DNA from: Actinomadura rupiterrae
GTDB lineage: Bacteria; Actinomycetota; Actinomycetes; Streptosporangiales; Streptosporangiaceae
Direction: 5' to 3'
NCBI RefSeq assembly: GCF_024172125.1
Contig: NZ_JAMZEA010000010.1
Coordinates: forward strand, 310,001-374,000
Length of the DNA: 64,000 nt
The notes below the pieces were generated by a model. It searched no databases. It saw only the letters and a program-made list of their open reading frames with translations, and was not told the origin of the DNA. Both the position numbers and the translations under genes were made by a program. Positions 25,110 through 34,422 of the stretch are shown here, one piece after another. Position 1 is the first letter of the stretch. Each line of letters begins with the position of its first letter.

Positions 25110-26588
25110 TCAGTCGGCGGTGGTGACGACGGTCGAGGGGGCGGTCTCGTCCGACACGTGGTGGGCGCCGTGCCGCAGGCCGTGGTACAGCGCGACCAGC
25201 GCGGCCAGACCCGCGCCTGCAGCCACGATCCAGAAGCACAGTACGTAGGCGTGCAGCGTCGGGATCGGCGTGTGCGGGATGACGCGGCTGGTCAGCACCG
25301 ACGCGGTGACCGCGCCCGCGATGCTGCCGCCCGCCGTCCGGACCAGCGAGTTGATCCCGGACGCGATGCCGCTCTGGCTCAGCGGGACGTGCTGCACCGC
25401 CAGCGTGCCCAGCGCGGCGTACGCCACGCCGAACCCGATGCCCTGGATCGCGCTGAACGCCAGCACGTCGTACACGTGCCCGTTCGAGACCGCCAGCCAC
25501 ACGTAGCTCAGGCCCGCGAACACCGACCCGATCGCCAGGGTGAACGCCGGGCCGAGCCGCGCGGCGATCCGTCCGGCCAGCGCGGAGAACACCAGCATCG
25601 TGACCGTGCTGGGCAGCATGTACAGGCCCACGTCCAGCACCGATCCGCCGAGCCCGTACCCGACCTTGTCCTTCGGCGACTGGACGAAGTTGGAGATCAG
25701 CGTGAACGCGGCGAACATCGAGAAGCCGAGCAGCACCGACGCGAGGTTCGCGGTCAGCGACTTCGGCCCGGCCAGCAGGCCCAGCCGCACCAGCGGCTCC
25801 CGGACGCGCAGCTCCACCGCCACCCACACCGCGCACAGCACCGCGGCGGCGGCGAACAGCCCCAGCACCTTGCCGGACGTCCAGCCCCAGGCGTTGCCCT
25901 CGCTGATGCCGAGCAGCAGGCTCACCAGGAACCCGGCCAGCAGCGCCGCGCCGACCAGGTCGGGACGTCCGCCGCCGCGCGCGCCGAGGTCCTTGGCGCT
26001 GACGGCGACCAGGACCATCCCGGCGGCGGCGAGACCGGCCGCGATCCAGAACACCGGCCGGTAGGAGTCGGTGTGGTCGGCGATCAGCCCGGTGACGATC
26101 ATGCCGGCGGTGCCGCCGACGCCCATGGTCGCGCTGACCAGGCCGATCGCGGTGGTCACCTTCTCCCGCGGGAAGGTGTCCCGGATCATCCCGATGGCCA
26201 GCGGGATCATCGCCGACGACACGCCCTGCAGCGCCCGTCCGGCCACCAGCACGCCGAGCGAGTCCGACAGCGCGCTCACCACCGAACCGGCCGTGAGCAG
26301 CGCCATCGCCAGCAGGATCATCGTCTTCTTGCCGTACATGTCGCCGAACCGCGACAGCAGCGGCGTGGCGACCGCCCCGGCCAGCAGGGAGGCGGTGAAC
26401 ACCCAGGTCACCGTGGTGACCGAGGCGTCGAAGTGCTGCATCAGCCTTGGCAGCAGCGGGATCACCAGGGTCTGCTGCACCGACACCACCATCCCGGCGA
26501 TGGCGAGTGCGAACAGCACGAGCCCGGTGTGGGCGGCGGGTGCGGAACGCCCGGGCGTACTGGGCGGCGCCGCGGTGGCGCGGGTCAT
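25110..26588 (-). CDS. MFS drug-efflux-type transporter
   Basis: 492 residues from ATG. LFALAIAGMVVSVQQTLVIPLLPRL is the first span, LLSRFGDMYGKKT is motif A, and SATMGVGGTAGMIVTGLIAD is motif C. About 14 hydrophobic spans continue to AAGAGLAALVALYHGL. A cytosolic tail follows. Proton-driven export is inferred from the family. A MarR gene lies divergent 557 bases away with its own quasi-palindrome, so it is a candidate regulator although the gap is long. Confidence 0.93.
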   Translation of the reverse strand: MTRATAAPPSTPGRSAPAAHTGLVLFALAIAGMVVSVQQTLVIPLLPRLMQHFDASVTTVTWVFTASLLAGAVATPLLSRFGDMYGKKTMILLAMALLTAGSVVSALSDSLGVLVAGRALQGVSSAMIPLAIGMIRDTFPREKVTTAIGLVSATMGVGGTAGMIVTGLIADHTDSYRPVFWIAAGLAAAGMVLVAVSAKDLGARGGGRPDLVGAALLAGFLVSLLLGISEGNAWGWTSGKVLGLFAAAAVLCAVWVAVELRVREPLVRLGLLAGPKSLTANLASVLLGFSMFAAFTLISNFVQSPKDKVGYGLGGSVLDVGLYMLPSTVTMLVFSALAGRIAARLGPAFTLAIGSVFAGLSYVWLAVSNGHVYDVLAFSAIQGIGFGVAYAALGTLAVQHVPLSQSGIASGINSLVRTAGGSIAGAVTASVLTSRVIPHTPIPTLHAYVLCFWIVAAGAGLAALVALYHGLRHGAHHVSDETAPSTVVTTAD

Positions 26589-27102
26589 GGGCGTCGTCGG
26601 CCTTCCGTACTAGGGGGACGCGGATCCGGGGAACACGGACCGCGCGTCAGGGACTCGGCGCGGGCCACGAGCCTCGCTGGGCTCGGACCGCTTCGGACCT
26701 GGTCTCGGGGACTTGGTCCAGGACTTGCTTCGGGACTTGGTTCGGGGCTGGGCTAGGGCTTCGGTTCTGGGGCTGGGGCGAGGCTTCGGTTCGGGGACGT
26801 CGTTCGAGCGTGGCTCGGGGCGGGCGGGGGCGGGGTGCGCGGCTTGGGTGGTGCGGGGCGCGGAACGGGCGTCGGGACGGACTGGAGGTCGGGTCGGGGG
26901 CTCAGGTCGGGAACTGGAGGGAGGCGGAACCCCGGCGATACGGAGCTCGGCGGGAGCCGGGGGTCCGGCCGGGGTTGTGGCGGGCGGGGGACGGGATTGT
27001 GGCCTTCGGGGGCGGGCTTCGGATGGGGCTTCGGGGCGGGGCGGGTCGGGGCGCGGGCCGGGGCGCGGATCGTTTCGAGCCGGGTCGGTCCGACCCGCCG
27101 AT
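26589..27102. other. G-rich, strand-skewed spacer with degenerate repeats, no gene
   Basis: The top strand is strongly G-over-C, with many runs of four or five Gs. Motifs related to CTTCGGTTCKGGGGCTGGG and GGGACTTGGTTCGGGG recur about a dozen times between 26640 and 27070. No frame shows a start, Shine-Dalgarno site or family. It could form G-quadruplex structures when single-stranded. It separates the MFS gene from its probable MarR regulator. Confidence 0.6.
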
Positions 27103-27126
27103 TATACTTACTTAAGTTAAGCAAGT
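27103..27126 (+). promoter_or_regulatory. -10 box and MarR quasi-palindrome
   Basis: TATACT at 27103-27108 overlaps a 21-base quasi-palindrome at 27106-27126 (left arm ACTTACTTAA, right arm TTAAGCAAGT; 18 of 21 positions symmetric). It lies 20-40 bases before the MarR ATG. This is the only AT-rich patch in a 500-base G-rich region and a likely autoregulatory operator. Confidence 0.65.
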
Positions 27127-27145
27127 ACGTTGTAAGGTGGGTCAC

Positions 27146-27664
27146 ATGACGTCCCCGCAGCGCCCCGCCCCCGCGACCGACGAGATCATGGAGATCGAGC
27201 GGGCGCTCACCCGCGTCGCGCACCTGCTCACCCGCGCCCGCCAGCACGACCGCGTCGTCGCGGCGTCCGGCATCGCCGTCGACCGCGCCGCCGTCCCGCT
27301 GCTCCGCCTGCTCGCCGAGAACGGCGGCCCGATGCGTCCCAGCGAGATCGCCGCGCGGTTGGTCGTCGAGGCCCCGCACGTCACACGGCAGGTCCAGCGC
27401 CTCGAACGCGCCGGTTACGTCGACCGGGTGCCCGACCCTGACGACCGGCGCGCCCAGCGCGTCCGCCTCAGCGACAAGGGCCGGGACGCCGTCGAGTGCA
27501 TCCGCGCCGTGGGCCGCGCCTGGATGGACGACGCGCTGACCGAATGGTCCCCGGACGAACTCCGCCAGCTCGCCCGGCTCGTCCACCGCATGGTCGACGA
27601 CTTCGTCGCCCACTCCGAGAAGACCACCCCGGGCAGTCTCGGCGACCCGCCGGCCGCTCCCTGA
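27146..27664 (+). CDS. MarR-family regulator
   Basis: 172 residues from ATG 27146, with AAGGTGG upstream; GTG 27137 in the same frame overlaps that site and is less likely. IERALTRVAHLLTRARQHD is helix 1, MRPSEIAARLVVEAPHVTRQ begins the recognition region and DPDDRRAQRVRLSDKG is the wing. Divergent to the MFS pump across a long spacer. Ligand unknown. Confidence 0.92.
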   Translation: MTSPQRPAPATDEIMEIERALTRVAHLLTRARQHDRVVAASGIAVDRAAVPLLRLLAENGGPMRPSEIAARLVVEAPHVTRQVQRLERAGYVDRVPDPDDRRAQRVRLSDKGRDAVECIRAVGRAWMDDALTEWSPDELRQLARLVHRMVDDFVAHSEKTTPGSLGDPPAAP

Positions 27665-27800
27665 CCGCGCCCGCGCCATCCGGCGGGCGGTTTGGGGGGT
27701 TGCGGGTAGAAGGCGCTCTGGACATGAGTTTCAGTGATGTCATTCGTCTCACAGTGTGGGCGCGGCTGACTTCCTAGAGGGGGTCGGCCTGCTTAGGGTG

Positions 27801-29663
27801 ATGCCGGTGGACCCCCGGCCGCACACCCCCTTCGACGACCCTTCCGGCAGCGCCGCCATGCGCACCGGCGACCCGCGCCGCGCCGTTCCGCGGACCGACG
27901 CCGTCCTCGCCGACCCGGCGTTGGCGGACGCGCAGGGACGGCTCGGGCGACGGCTCGTGAAGGCCGCCGTCACCGACGCGCAGGAACGCGTCCGCGCGGG
28001 GGAGCTGGCCGCTGAAGACCTGGTCGCGCACGTCCTCGCGACGCTGCCCGAGCATGCGACGACCTTGCGGCCCGTCCTGAACGCCACCGGCGTCCTGCTG
28101 CACACCAACCTCGGCCGCGCGCCGCTGTCGGCCGCCGCCCGCGACGCCCTCACCGCCGCCGCCGGATGCGCCGACGTCGAGTACGACCTCGCCACCGGAC
28201 GGCGCGGACCCCGCGGCGCCGGCGCCCTCGCCGCCCTCCGCGACGCCTGCCCGCCCGGCACTGGCGTCCAGATCGTGAACAACAACGCCGCCGCGCTCGC
28301 CCTCGCCGCCACCGCCCTCGCCGCCGGCCGCGAGATCATCGTCAGCCGCGGCGAGCTCGTCGAGATCGGCGACGGGTTCCGGCTGCCCGACCTGCTCACC
28401 GCCACCGGCGCGCGCCTCCGCGAGGTCGGCACCACCAACCGCACCACGCTCGCCGACTACGCCGAGGCCATCGGCCCGGACACCGGGTTCGTGCTCAAGG
28501 TCCACCCGTCCAACTTCACGATCGAGGGTTTCACCTATGCCCCGCCCGTCAACGATCTGGCCGGGCTCGGCGTCCCCTTGATCGTGGACATCGGCTCCGG
28601 CCTGCTCGCCCCGCACCCCGCCATCCCCGACGAACCCGACGCCCTCACCACCCTCAAGGACGGTGCGCACCTGGTCACCGCGTCCGCCGACAAGCTCCTC
28701 GGCGGCCCCCAGGCCGGGCTCCTGCTCGGCGACACCGACCTGCTGGCGCGCCTGCGCCGCCACCCCCTCTACCGCGCCCTGCGCGTCGACAAGCTCACCC
28801 TGGCCGCCCTGGAAGCGACCCTGCGCGGCCCCGTCCCACCCGTCCGCGCCATGCTCGACGCCCGCCCCGACGACCTCCGCCACCGCGCCGAACACCTAGC
28901 CGCCGCAGTGGCCACACCTCCACGCCCCGGCTCCAATTCGCCCCAACGCCCGCCCGGCTCCGCCCCCGCGCAGTCCGTCGAAGCCCCCGCGCCCGCGCAG
29001 CCCCCCGCGCACGCGGGGCCCGTCGAGCCCCCCGCACCCGCGCAGCCCGTTGAGGCCCCTGCGCCTGCGCAGCCTGCCAAGACCTCTGGGCCCGTCCGGG
29101 CCGGTCAGCCCCTCGCACCTGCGGAGCCCGTTGAGGCCCCTGCGCCTGCGCAGCCCGCCAAGACCCTCGGGCCCGCGCAGGTCGGCCAGCCCCTCGCACC
29201 CGCGGGGCCCGTCGAGACCCCTGTGCCCACGCAGCCCCCCGCGCACGCGGGGCCTGTCGAGACCCCTGCGCCCACGCAGCCCCCCGCGCACGCGGGGCCT
29301 GTCGAGACCCCTGCGCCCGCAGAGTCCTCGGGGCCTGCTCGGCCTCAAGGCGAGGTCGGACGGGACGTCCCGGACGGCTGGGATGTGCGGGTCGTCGCCA
29401 CGTCCGCCGTGGTCGGGGGAGGGGGCGCGCCCGGCGTCACCTTGCCCAGTTACGCCGTGTCGCTGCCCGCCGCCTGCGAGCCTGTGCTTCGCGCCGCCGG
29501 CGTCATCGGACGCCTCGACCACGACCGGCTGCTGCTCGACCTCCGCTCCGTCCACCCCGACGACGACGAGACCCTCCACGCCACCGTGCACGCCGCCCTC
29601 ACCGCCCCCGCCGCTCCCTTCGGCCCGCCTGCCGTCCCCGGTCCCGCCACGGAAGGGAACTGA
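27801..29663 (+). CDS. selA: L-seryl-tRNA(Sec) selenium transferase with a repeat-built insertion
   Basis: 620 residues from ATG 27801 (GTG 27798 or a longer frame are possible); normal SelA is about 430-470. [34 protein letters not shown] and [19 protein letters not shown] are classic SelA motifs. The pyridoxal-phosphate lysine is Lys298 in [12 protein letters not shown]. The family's small C-terminal domain resumes at [20 protein letters not shown] (Gly526). Residues about 373-525 are extra: Pro/Ala/Thr-rich tandem repeats. The enzyme turns Ser-tRNA(Sec) into Sec-tRNA(Sec) using selenophosphate in a ring-shaped decamer. The stop overlaps selB's ATG (TGATG), so the two are coupled. selD is not in this window. 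Confidence 0.95.
   Translation: MPVDPRPHTPFDDPSGSAAMRTGDPRRAVPRTDAVLADPALADAQGRLGRRLVKAAVTDAQERVRAGELAAEDLVAHVLATLPEHATTLRPVLNATGVLLHTNLGRAPLSAAARDALTAAAGCADVEYDLATGRRGPRGAGALAALRDACPPGTGVQIVNNNAAALALAATALAAGREIIVSRGELVEIGDGFRLPDLLTATGARLREVGTTNRTTLADYAEAIGPDTGFVLKVHPSNFTIEGFTYAPPVNDLAGLGVPLIVDIGSGLLAPHPAIPDEPDALTTLKDGAHLVTASADKLLGGPQAGLLLGDTDLLARLRRHPLYRALRVDKLTLAALEATLRGPVPPVRAMLDARPDDLRHRAEHLAAAVATPPRPGSNSPQRPPGSAPAQSVEAPAPAQPPAHAGPVEPPAPAQPVEAPAPAQPAKTSGPVRAGQPLAPAEPVEAPAPAQPAKTLGPAQVGQPLAPAGPVETPVPTQPPAHAGPVETPAPTQPPAHAGPVETPAPAESSGPARPQGEVGRDVPDGWDVRVVATSAVVGGGGAPGVTLPSYAVSLPAACEPVLRAAGVIGRLDHDRLLLDLRSVHPDDDETLHATVHAALTAPAAPFGPPAVPGPATEGN
28968..29340 (+). repeat. Coding minisatellite inside selA
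   Basis: Two repeat orders are visible. An 81-base (27-residue) unit beginning [11 protein letters not shown] occupies 29052-29132 and 29133-29213. A 45-base (15-residue) unit [15 protein letters not shown] runs at 29205-29249 and 29250-29294, with a partial third copy after that. Shorter PAPAQP copies lie before them. All lengths are multiples of three, so the reading frame is preserved. Confidence 0.9.
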
Positions 29664-31417
29664 TGCAGGTCGTCGCCACCGCCGGACACGTCGACCACGG
29701 CAAGTCCGCGCTCGTCCGCGCCCTCACCGGCATGGAATCCGACCGGCTCGCCGAGGAGCGCCGCCGCGGCCTCACCCTCGACCTCGGGTTCGCCTGGACC
29801 GACCTGCCCTCCGGGGTCCGGCTGGCGCTGGTCGACGTCCCCGGGCACGAGCGCTTCGTCACGACCATGCTCGCCGGCGTCGGACCCGTCCCCGCCGTCC
29901 TGCTCGTCGTCGCCGCCGACGAGGGCTGGATGCCGCAGACCGAGGAGCACCTCGCCGCGCTCGACGCCCTCGGCGTCCGGCACGGCGTGCTCGCCGTGAC
30001 CCGCTCCGACCTCGCCGACCCCCGGCACGCCCTCCGCCAGGCCCGCACCCGTCTCGCCTCCACCGGACTCGCCGGAGCCGAGGCCGTCACGGTCAGCGCC
30101 ACCACCGGCCAGGGCCTGCCCGACCTGGTCGCCGCCCTCGACCGGCTCGCCGCCCGGCTCCCCGTCCCCGACGCCGCCGCGCCCGTCCGGCTCTGGATCG
30201 ACCGCGCCTTCACCGTCACCGGCAGCGGCACCGTCGTCACCGGCACCCTGCCCGCCGGGACGATCCGCACCGGCGACGAGCTGCTCCTCATGCCCGCCGG
30301 GCGCCGCGTCCGCGTCCGCGCCGTCGAGACCACCCGGCAGCGCACCGACAAGATCAGCGGCGTCGCCCGCGTCGCCCTCAACCTGCGCGGCGTCGCCCGC
30401 GAGGACGTCGCCCGCGGCATGGCCCTGGTCAGCCCTGGCGGCTGGACATCCGCGACCACCCTCGACGTCCGCATCCACTTCGGCGAGGCCTCCGGCCGCC
30501 TCGCCCGCCAGATGACCCTGCACATCGGGTCCGCCGCCGTCCCCGTCCGGCTCCGCCCCCTCGGCCCCGACACCGCCCGCCTCACCCTCAACCACCGCGT
30601 CCCCCTGCACGTCGGCGACACCGCGCTGCTCCGCGATCCCGGACGCCGCGCCGTCGCCGGAGTCAGCGTCCTGGACGTCCGGCCGCCGACCCTCGTCCGC
30701 CGCGGCGCCGCGGCCGCCCGCGCCCGCGAGCTCGCCACCTGGCCCGACCGGCCCGACGGCGCGCACGTCCTGCGCCGCCACGGCGTGCTGCGCCGCGACG
30801 ACCTCACCCTCATGGGCTGCCAGCCGCCGCCCGGCGCCGTCACCCTCGACGACGACTGGCTCGCCGACCCCGCCCACTGGGAGGCCCTGCACCGCCGCCT
30901 CGCCGACGAGGTGGACCGGCACGCCACCGACCGGCCTCTCGCCCCCGGCCTGCCCGTCGAGTCCGCCCGGCTCCGGCTCGCCCTGCCCGCCCGCCGCCTG
31001 GTCACCGCCCTCGTCCGCCCGCCGCTGCGCCTCGACGCCGGACGCGTCCACGGACCCGGCCTCCCGCCCCCGGTCGTCGCCGCCGTCGACGCCCTGCGCG
31101 CCGACCTGTCCGAAACCCCCTTCCAGGCCCCGACCGCCGACCGGCTCACCACCCTCGGCCTGACCCCGCCGATCCTCGCCGTCGCCGAACGCGCCGGAGC
31201 CGTCCTCCGCCTCCCCGGCGACATCGTCCTGCTCCCAGGCGCCGACCGCGCCGCCCTCCGCCTCCTGCACGACCTCCCGCAGCCCTTCACCGTCGGCCAG
31301 GCCCGCGAAGCCCTCGAAGCGCCACGCCGCGTGACCATCGCCCTCCTCGAACACCTCCACCACCAGGGCCGCACCGAACGCCTCCCCGAAGGCCACCGCG
31401 TCCCCGCCACCGGCTGA
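29663..31417 (+). CDS. selB: Selenocysteine-specific elongation factor
   Basis: 584 residues, ATG in the TGATG overlap with selA. GTPase motifs: [17 protein letters not shown] (G1), [10 protein letters not shown] (G2), [13 protein letters not shown] (G3) and VTRSDL in place of the usual NKxD (G4), as in other SelB proteins. Domains II and III follow ([20 protein letters not shown]). The C-terminal part consists of winged helices ([20 protein letters not shown]) that bind the SECIS RNA hairpin. It delivers Sec-tRNA(Sec) to UGA codons followed by a SECIS. Confidence 0.95.
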   Translation: MQVVATAGHVDHGKSALVRALTGMESDRLAEERRRGLTLDLGFAWTDLPSGVRLALVDVPGHERFVTTMLAGVGPVPAVLLVVAADEGWMPQTEEHLAALDALGVRHGVLAVTRSDLADPRHALRQARTRLASTGLAGAEAVTVSATTGQGLPDLVAALDRLAARLPVPDAAAPVRLWIDRAFTVTGSGTVVTGTLPAGTIRTGDELLLMPAGRRVRVRAVETTRQRTDKISGVARVALNLRGVAREDVARGMALVSPGGWTSATTLDVRIHFGEASGRLARQMTLHIGSAAVPVRLRPLGPDTARLTLNHRVPLHVGDTALLRDPGRRAVAGVSVLDVRPPTLVRRGAAAARARELATWPDRPDGAHVLRRHGVLRRDDLTLMGCQPPPGAVTLDDDWLADPAHWEALHRRLADEVDRHATDRPLAPGLPVESARLRLALPARRLVTALVRPPLRLDAGRVHGPGLPPPVVAAVDALRADLSETPFQAPTADRLTTLGLTPPILAVAERAGAVLRLPGDIVLLPGADRAALRLLHDLPQPFTVGQAREALEAPRRVTIALLEHLHHQGRTERLPEGHRVPATG

Positions 31418-31442
31418 CCAGGACGGACGCCCCACCCCGCCT

Positions 31443-31470
31443 TGTTAGGCAAGCCGCGACTTGCCTAACA
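31443..31470. promoter_or_regulatory. Perfect inverted repeat, ArsR operator
   Basis: TGTTAGGCAAG at 31443-31453 and CTTGCCTAACA at 31460-31470, perfect 11-base arms with a 6-base gap, ending 4 bases before the ArsR GTG. It almost certainly controls the ArsR-glyoxalase operon. Confidence 0.75.
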
Positions 31471-31474
31471 TGGA

Positions 31475-31771
31475 GTGGTGGAGGACGACCTCTTCAAGGC
31501 CCTCGCCGACCCGACCCGGCGGCTCATCCTCGACGAGCTGGCCGAACGCGACGGCCAGTCCCTCTTCGAGATCTGCACCCGCCTGATCACCCGGCACGAC
31601 CTGGCGCTCACCCGCCAGGCCGTCAGCCAGCACCTCGCCGTCCTCGAAGCCGCCGACCTCGTCCGCATCCGCCGCGAGGGCCGCTACAAGTTCCACGACC
31701 TGAACACCGGACCGCTGGAGCGCATCGCCACCCGATGGCTCACCCGCCGACCACCGGAGGACACCCCATGA
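31475..31771 (+). CDS. ArsR-family regulator
   Basis: 98 residues from GTG (the next codon is also GTG). FKALADPTRRLILDELAERD is the N-terminal helix pair, LTRQAVSQHLAVLEAADLVR is the recognition helix and RREGRYKFHDLNTGPLERI is the wing. No Cys pair for metal sensing is seen, so an organic or unknown ligand is likely. Its stop overlaps the glyoxalase ATG (ATGA). A perfect inverted repeat lies over the start, so it is probably self-repressed. Confidence 0.93.
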   Translation: MVEDDLFKALADPTRRLILDELAERDGQSLFEICTRLITRHDLALTRQAVSQHLAVLEAADLVRIRREGRYKFHDLNTGPLERIATRWLTRRPPEDTP

Positions 31772-32157
31772 GGATCTACGTCACCAGCGTCTTCGTCGAC
31801 GAGCAGGCCAAGGCCCTGGCCTTCTACACCGAGACCCTCGGCTTCAGGAAGAAGAACGACATCCCCGCCGGCGGCGCCCGCTGGCTCACCGTCGTCTCCC
31901 CGGACGACCCCGACGGCACCGAACTCCTCCTCGAACCCGACAGCCACCCCGCCGCCCAGGCCTACAAGAAGGCCCTCGCCAACGACGGCATCCCCGCCAC
32001 CTCCTTCGCCGTCGACGACGTCCGCGCCGAACACCGCCGCCTCACCGACCTCGGCGTCGCCTTCACCCAGGACCCCGCCGAAATGGGCCCCGTAACCACC
32101 GCCGTCTTCGACGACACCTGCGGCAACCTCATCCAAATAGTCCAACTCCCGAACTAA
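31768..32157 (+). CDS. VOC/glyoxalase-family protein
   Basis: 129 residues. It begins IYVTSVFVDEQAKALAFYTE-TLGF and ends DDTCGNLIQIVQL, the standard VOC start and end, with two beta-alpha-beta-beta-beta modules. The position of the metal Glu in GTELLLEP is kept. The family covers glyoxalases, dioxygenases and resistance proteins such as fosfomycin thiol transferases. The pairing with ArsR, in an ATGA overlap, is frequent in actinomycetes; the substrate is unknown. Confidence 0.92.
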   Translation: MRIYVTSVFVDEQAKALAFYTETLGFRKKNDIPAGGARWLTVVSPDDPDGTELLLEPDSHPAAQAYKKALANDGIPATSFAVDDVRAEHRRLTDLGVAFTQDPAEMGPVTTAVFDDTCGNLIQIVQLPN

Positions 32158-32838
32158 CCCCACCCACCCGCGCACCAACTCGCCCACACCGCAAGCCCGC
32201 CCGCACCGCTCGCCTGCCCGCAGTGCACGCCGCCTGGCTGGCCGGACCGCGCAAACCTCTACGCTGCGCCCGCTCCGAGACCACACCCGCGCAAGCATGA
32301 GCGCCGCGCGCTACCCGCCTTCCGCGGCCCCCACACCATCGCCCGCTCCACACCATCGCCCGCCCCGCGCAGCGCCCGCCCCGCGCTTTGCCGTGCCGCG
32401 CTTTGCCCGTGCTTCGCCTGCGCCGCGCGGTCGGGGCTGCCCGAGCTAACACGCGCGGGCTGCTTGAGCTGCCTGGACCACGCCGCACACCTCCCTGCAA
32501 TGCGCCCCACTCCACTCGCGCACGCGCGGTCAGGCACCCAAAGCTGCGCGCCTCCTCGCGCTCCCCGTCCACGCTGCGCGCCTCACCGCCCGCGCCGCGC
32601 TCCCGCACAGCGCACACCCGCGACCGCAACCTTTGCGAAGCGCGTGACCCACCCCCGAGCTACGCCCGCGTATGCCCCTGCGCCGTGCTTGCTGCCCGTT
32701 TCTGTGTCCGCGCCGCGCGGGCGTCCGATCTGCGGCTGTCGTCTCCGCCGTGCATTCGGCGTTGAGCAGGCTGCCCGCCACGCCGCCCCCAGACTGGGCT
32801 CAGGCCTGAGCTGGGATACGGCTGCCTTGGGGGCTTGC
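32158..32838. other. 681-base gap without a supported gene
   Basis: The top strand is C-rich (runs such as CGCCCGC and CCGCGCTTTGCC repeated at 32340-32420) and changes to G-rich near 32760. Several frames are open simply because stop codons are rare at this GC. None has a Shine-Dalgarno site, membrane signal or family match. Confidence 0.5.
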
Positions 32839-33309
32839 TCAGGGGAGGCAGCGGCGGAGGGTGGGTGGGGCGCTGTGGCCACCGAACACGTTAACGCCGC
32901 TGGTCCATGCGCCGCCCCAGCTGCCGCTCGCGCCGTCGACTCGGTACCAGACACTGGTGCCGCCGCCCGCCGAGGCGTCGTCGTCCTCCCAGTTGCCGTA
33001 GGTCCAGCAGTACATCTGGACCTTGGCGGCGAACACCGAGACGTCGATGGTGTGCCCCGTCGAACCCTGTGGTCCGTAGCATCCGACCGGGTCGCCCTCC
33101 GGCCACGGTGTCGACCGCAGTACTGAGTTGGCCTCCAGAGTGACCCCCACATCGTCCCCGCCGCTGGTGCCGCAGAACTTCGGACCGGCCGCCTGCGAAC
33201 GGCCAGGCTGGGAACCTGGTGCCGCCTGCGCGGTGCCGCCGGCCAACGATGCGGTGGCGGCGACCGTCACCGCCATGGCGCCTCTGAGTGCGATTCGGCC
33301 TGCATTCAT
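32839..33309 (-). CDS. Secreted small beta-rich protein, unknown
   Basis: 156 residues from ATG. A signal peptide (GRIALRGAMAVTVAATASLA, cleavage near AQA-AP at about 28-30) is followed by a mature part with four cysteines (FCGTS, VGCYG, MYCWTYGNW, RRCLP) and Trp/Tyr-rich strands (TSVWYRVDGASGSWGGAWTS), a pattern like small secreted SH3-like domains of actinomycetes. It is probably extracellular and disulfide-bonded. No function can be assigned. Confidence 0.75.
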   Translation of the reverse strand: MNAGRIALRGAMAVTVAATASLAGGTAQAAPGSQPGRSQAAGPKFCGTSGGDDVGVTLEANSVLRSTPWPEGDPVGCYGPQGSTGHTIDVSVFAAKVQMYCWTYGNWEDDDASAGGGTSVWYRVDGASGSWGGAWTSGVNVFGGHSAPPTLRRCLP

Positions 33310-33447
33310 GAGCCCGTCCCTTCGTTTTCGGTGTATTCAGGCCAGGACGATCACACTCGGCGGTATGTCTTCGGTTCAGGGTGGGTAGAGCCCAGCACCG
33401 AGCTTTCTTCGGACTGGGCGAAGGGCGCCTTGCGTAGCAGCCGCTCC

Positions 33448-34422
33448 CTACTCGATGAGCGGCGGAAGGGTGATTCCTTGCCGTAGGCGCACTCGTCTGA
33501 TCGCGACGCTTCTCTCTGTGCGCCCCAGGACTGTGGCGGCCTCGGCTGTCTTCATCGACAGGACGACCTGGTCTTCCTCGGGCGTCCACCGGCGGGGGTT
33601 GGCGCGTTTTCGCATGCCCTCGGGACGGACCCAGGCGGCGACCTCGATAGCCTTCGTGTATTTGCGTTCGAGCGCCAGGCAGCCGTCGTAGTACAGCCAG
33701 CGCGCGAACTTCACAGCCGGATCGGAGGTGAGGAGCAGGTTGTAGATGCCGTCGCGGTTGTTCGGCTGCACATTGCGCCGAACGCCTGTCACCTCGAAGA
33801 CCTTGGTGCAGACGTAGGTGCTCAGAGCCGGGCTCGCCGTTGTGAAGCTGACGAACGGGTAGCCCTGGCCCGTGAATCCCACGGAACCGTCGGCGTCGAC
33901 GAGCGCCCGCACGTAGTCGGGCTCACTGAACGGCGGCTGGGGCGGCTTGATGACGGCCGACTTCTTGCCGGGCGGCAGCCCGAGACCTTCAAGAGTGCGG
34001 CGCACCTCCAGGTCATACAGGTTCCATACCGCCGAACGGTGGGGATCGTTGGTGGTGAAGTTCGTCGATCGCGTTCGGAAGGTGATCGTGGACGGGTAGG
34101 GGACGAGCCGCTGGAAGGTCTCAAGGAGAGGCAGGTCACGCTGCGAGAGTTCGATCGAGACGCGTCCTCGATTACGCGTCGAATTGTACAGGTTTCCATC
34201 TGCCTGGAGGAATCCGAACAGGTAGGCCATCTCCGGTCGAGCAAGGTCGAACATGCGACGGCAGTGCTCCAGATCGATCTCCTTGGGCGCGAGCCCAATG
34301 CGTACCGGAGGCCGTAACTCCACGGGAGTCGCCTTCATCCACCGCTTGTAGCAGGCATTGCACATCCCGCGGGTTTTCACGGGTTTTGCACAGCCCGGAT
34401 GTGAGCATTCTTCGGGTTTCAT
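33448..34422 (-). CDS. Free-standing LAGLIDADG endonuclease with Zn-finger and Myb-like ends
   Basis: 324 residues from ATG. The N-terminus has C-x4-C and C-x2-C (CSHPGCAKPVKTRGMCNACY), a small zinc finger. Two LAGLIDADG motifs follow: AYLFGFLQADGNL at about residue 65 and DYVRALVDADGSVG at about 168, each with the catalytic Asp, giving a monomeric two-domain nuclease. The C-terminus RRWTPEEDQVVLSMKTAEAA then TVLGRTERSVAIRRVRLR is a SANT/Myb-like DNA-binding helix set. It lies upstream of and divergent from rtcB, across an AT-rich spacer unlike the rest of the window. It is free-standing, with no host gene split by it. Mobile-element origin is likely. Confidence 0.85.
   Translation of the reverse strand: MKPEECSHPGCAKPVKTRGMCNACYKRWMKATPVELRPPVRIGLAPKEIDLEHCRRMFDLARPEMAYLFGFLQADGNLYNSTRNRGRVSIELSQRDLPLLETFQRLVPYPSTITFRTRSTNFTTNDPHRSAVWNLYDLEVRRTLEGLGLPPGKKSAVIKPPQPPFSEPDYVRALVDADGSVGFTGQGYPFVSFTTASPALSTYVCTKVFEVTGVRRNVQPNNRDGIYNLLLTSDPAVKFARWLYYDGCLALERKYTKAIEVAAWVRPEGMRKRANPRRWTPEEDQVVLSMKTAEAATVLGRTERSVAIRRVRLRQGITLPPLIE

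Noticed and set aside
32158-32765. Several overlapping open frames in the 32.2-32.8 kb gap
   Set aside because: Each is open by base composition only, has no ribosome-binding site and reads as Arg/Pro/Ala-rich low complexity.
33448-34422. Intein or group I intron in rtcB
   Set aside because: rtcB is intact with all motifs in order, and the LAGLIDADG gene is on the other strand and outside it.
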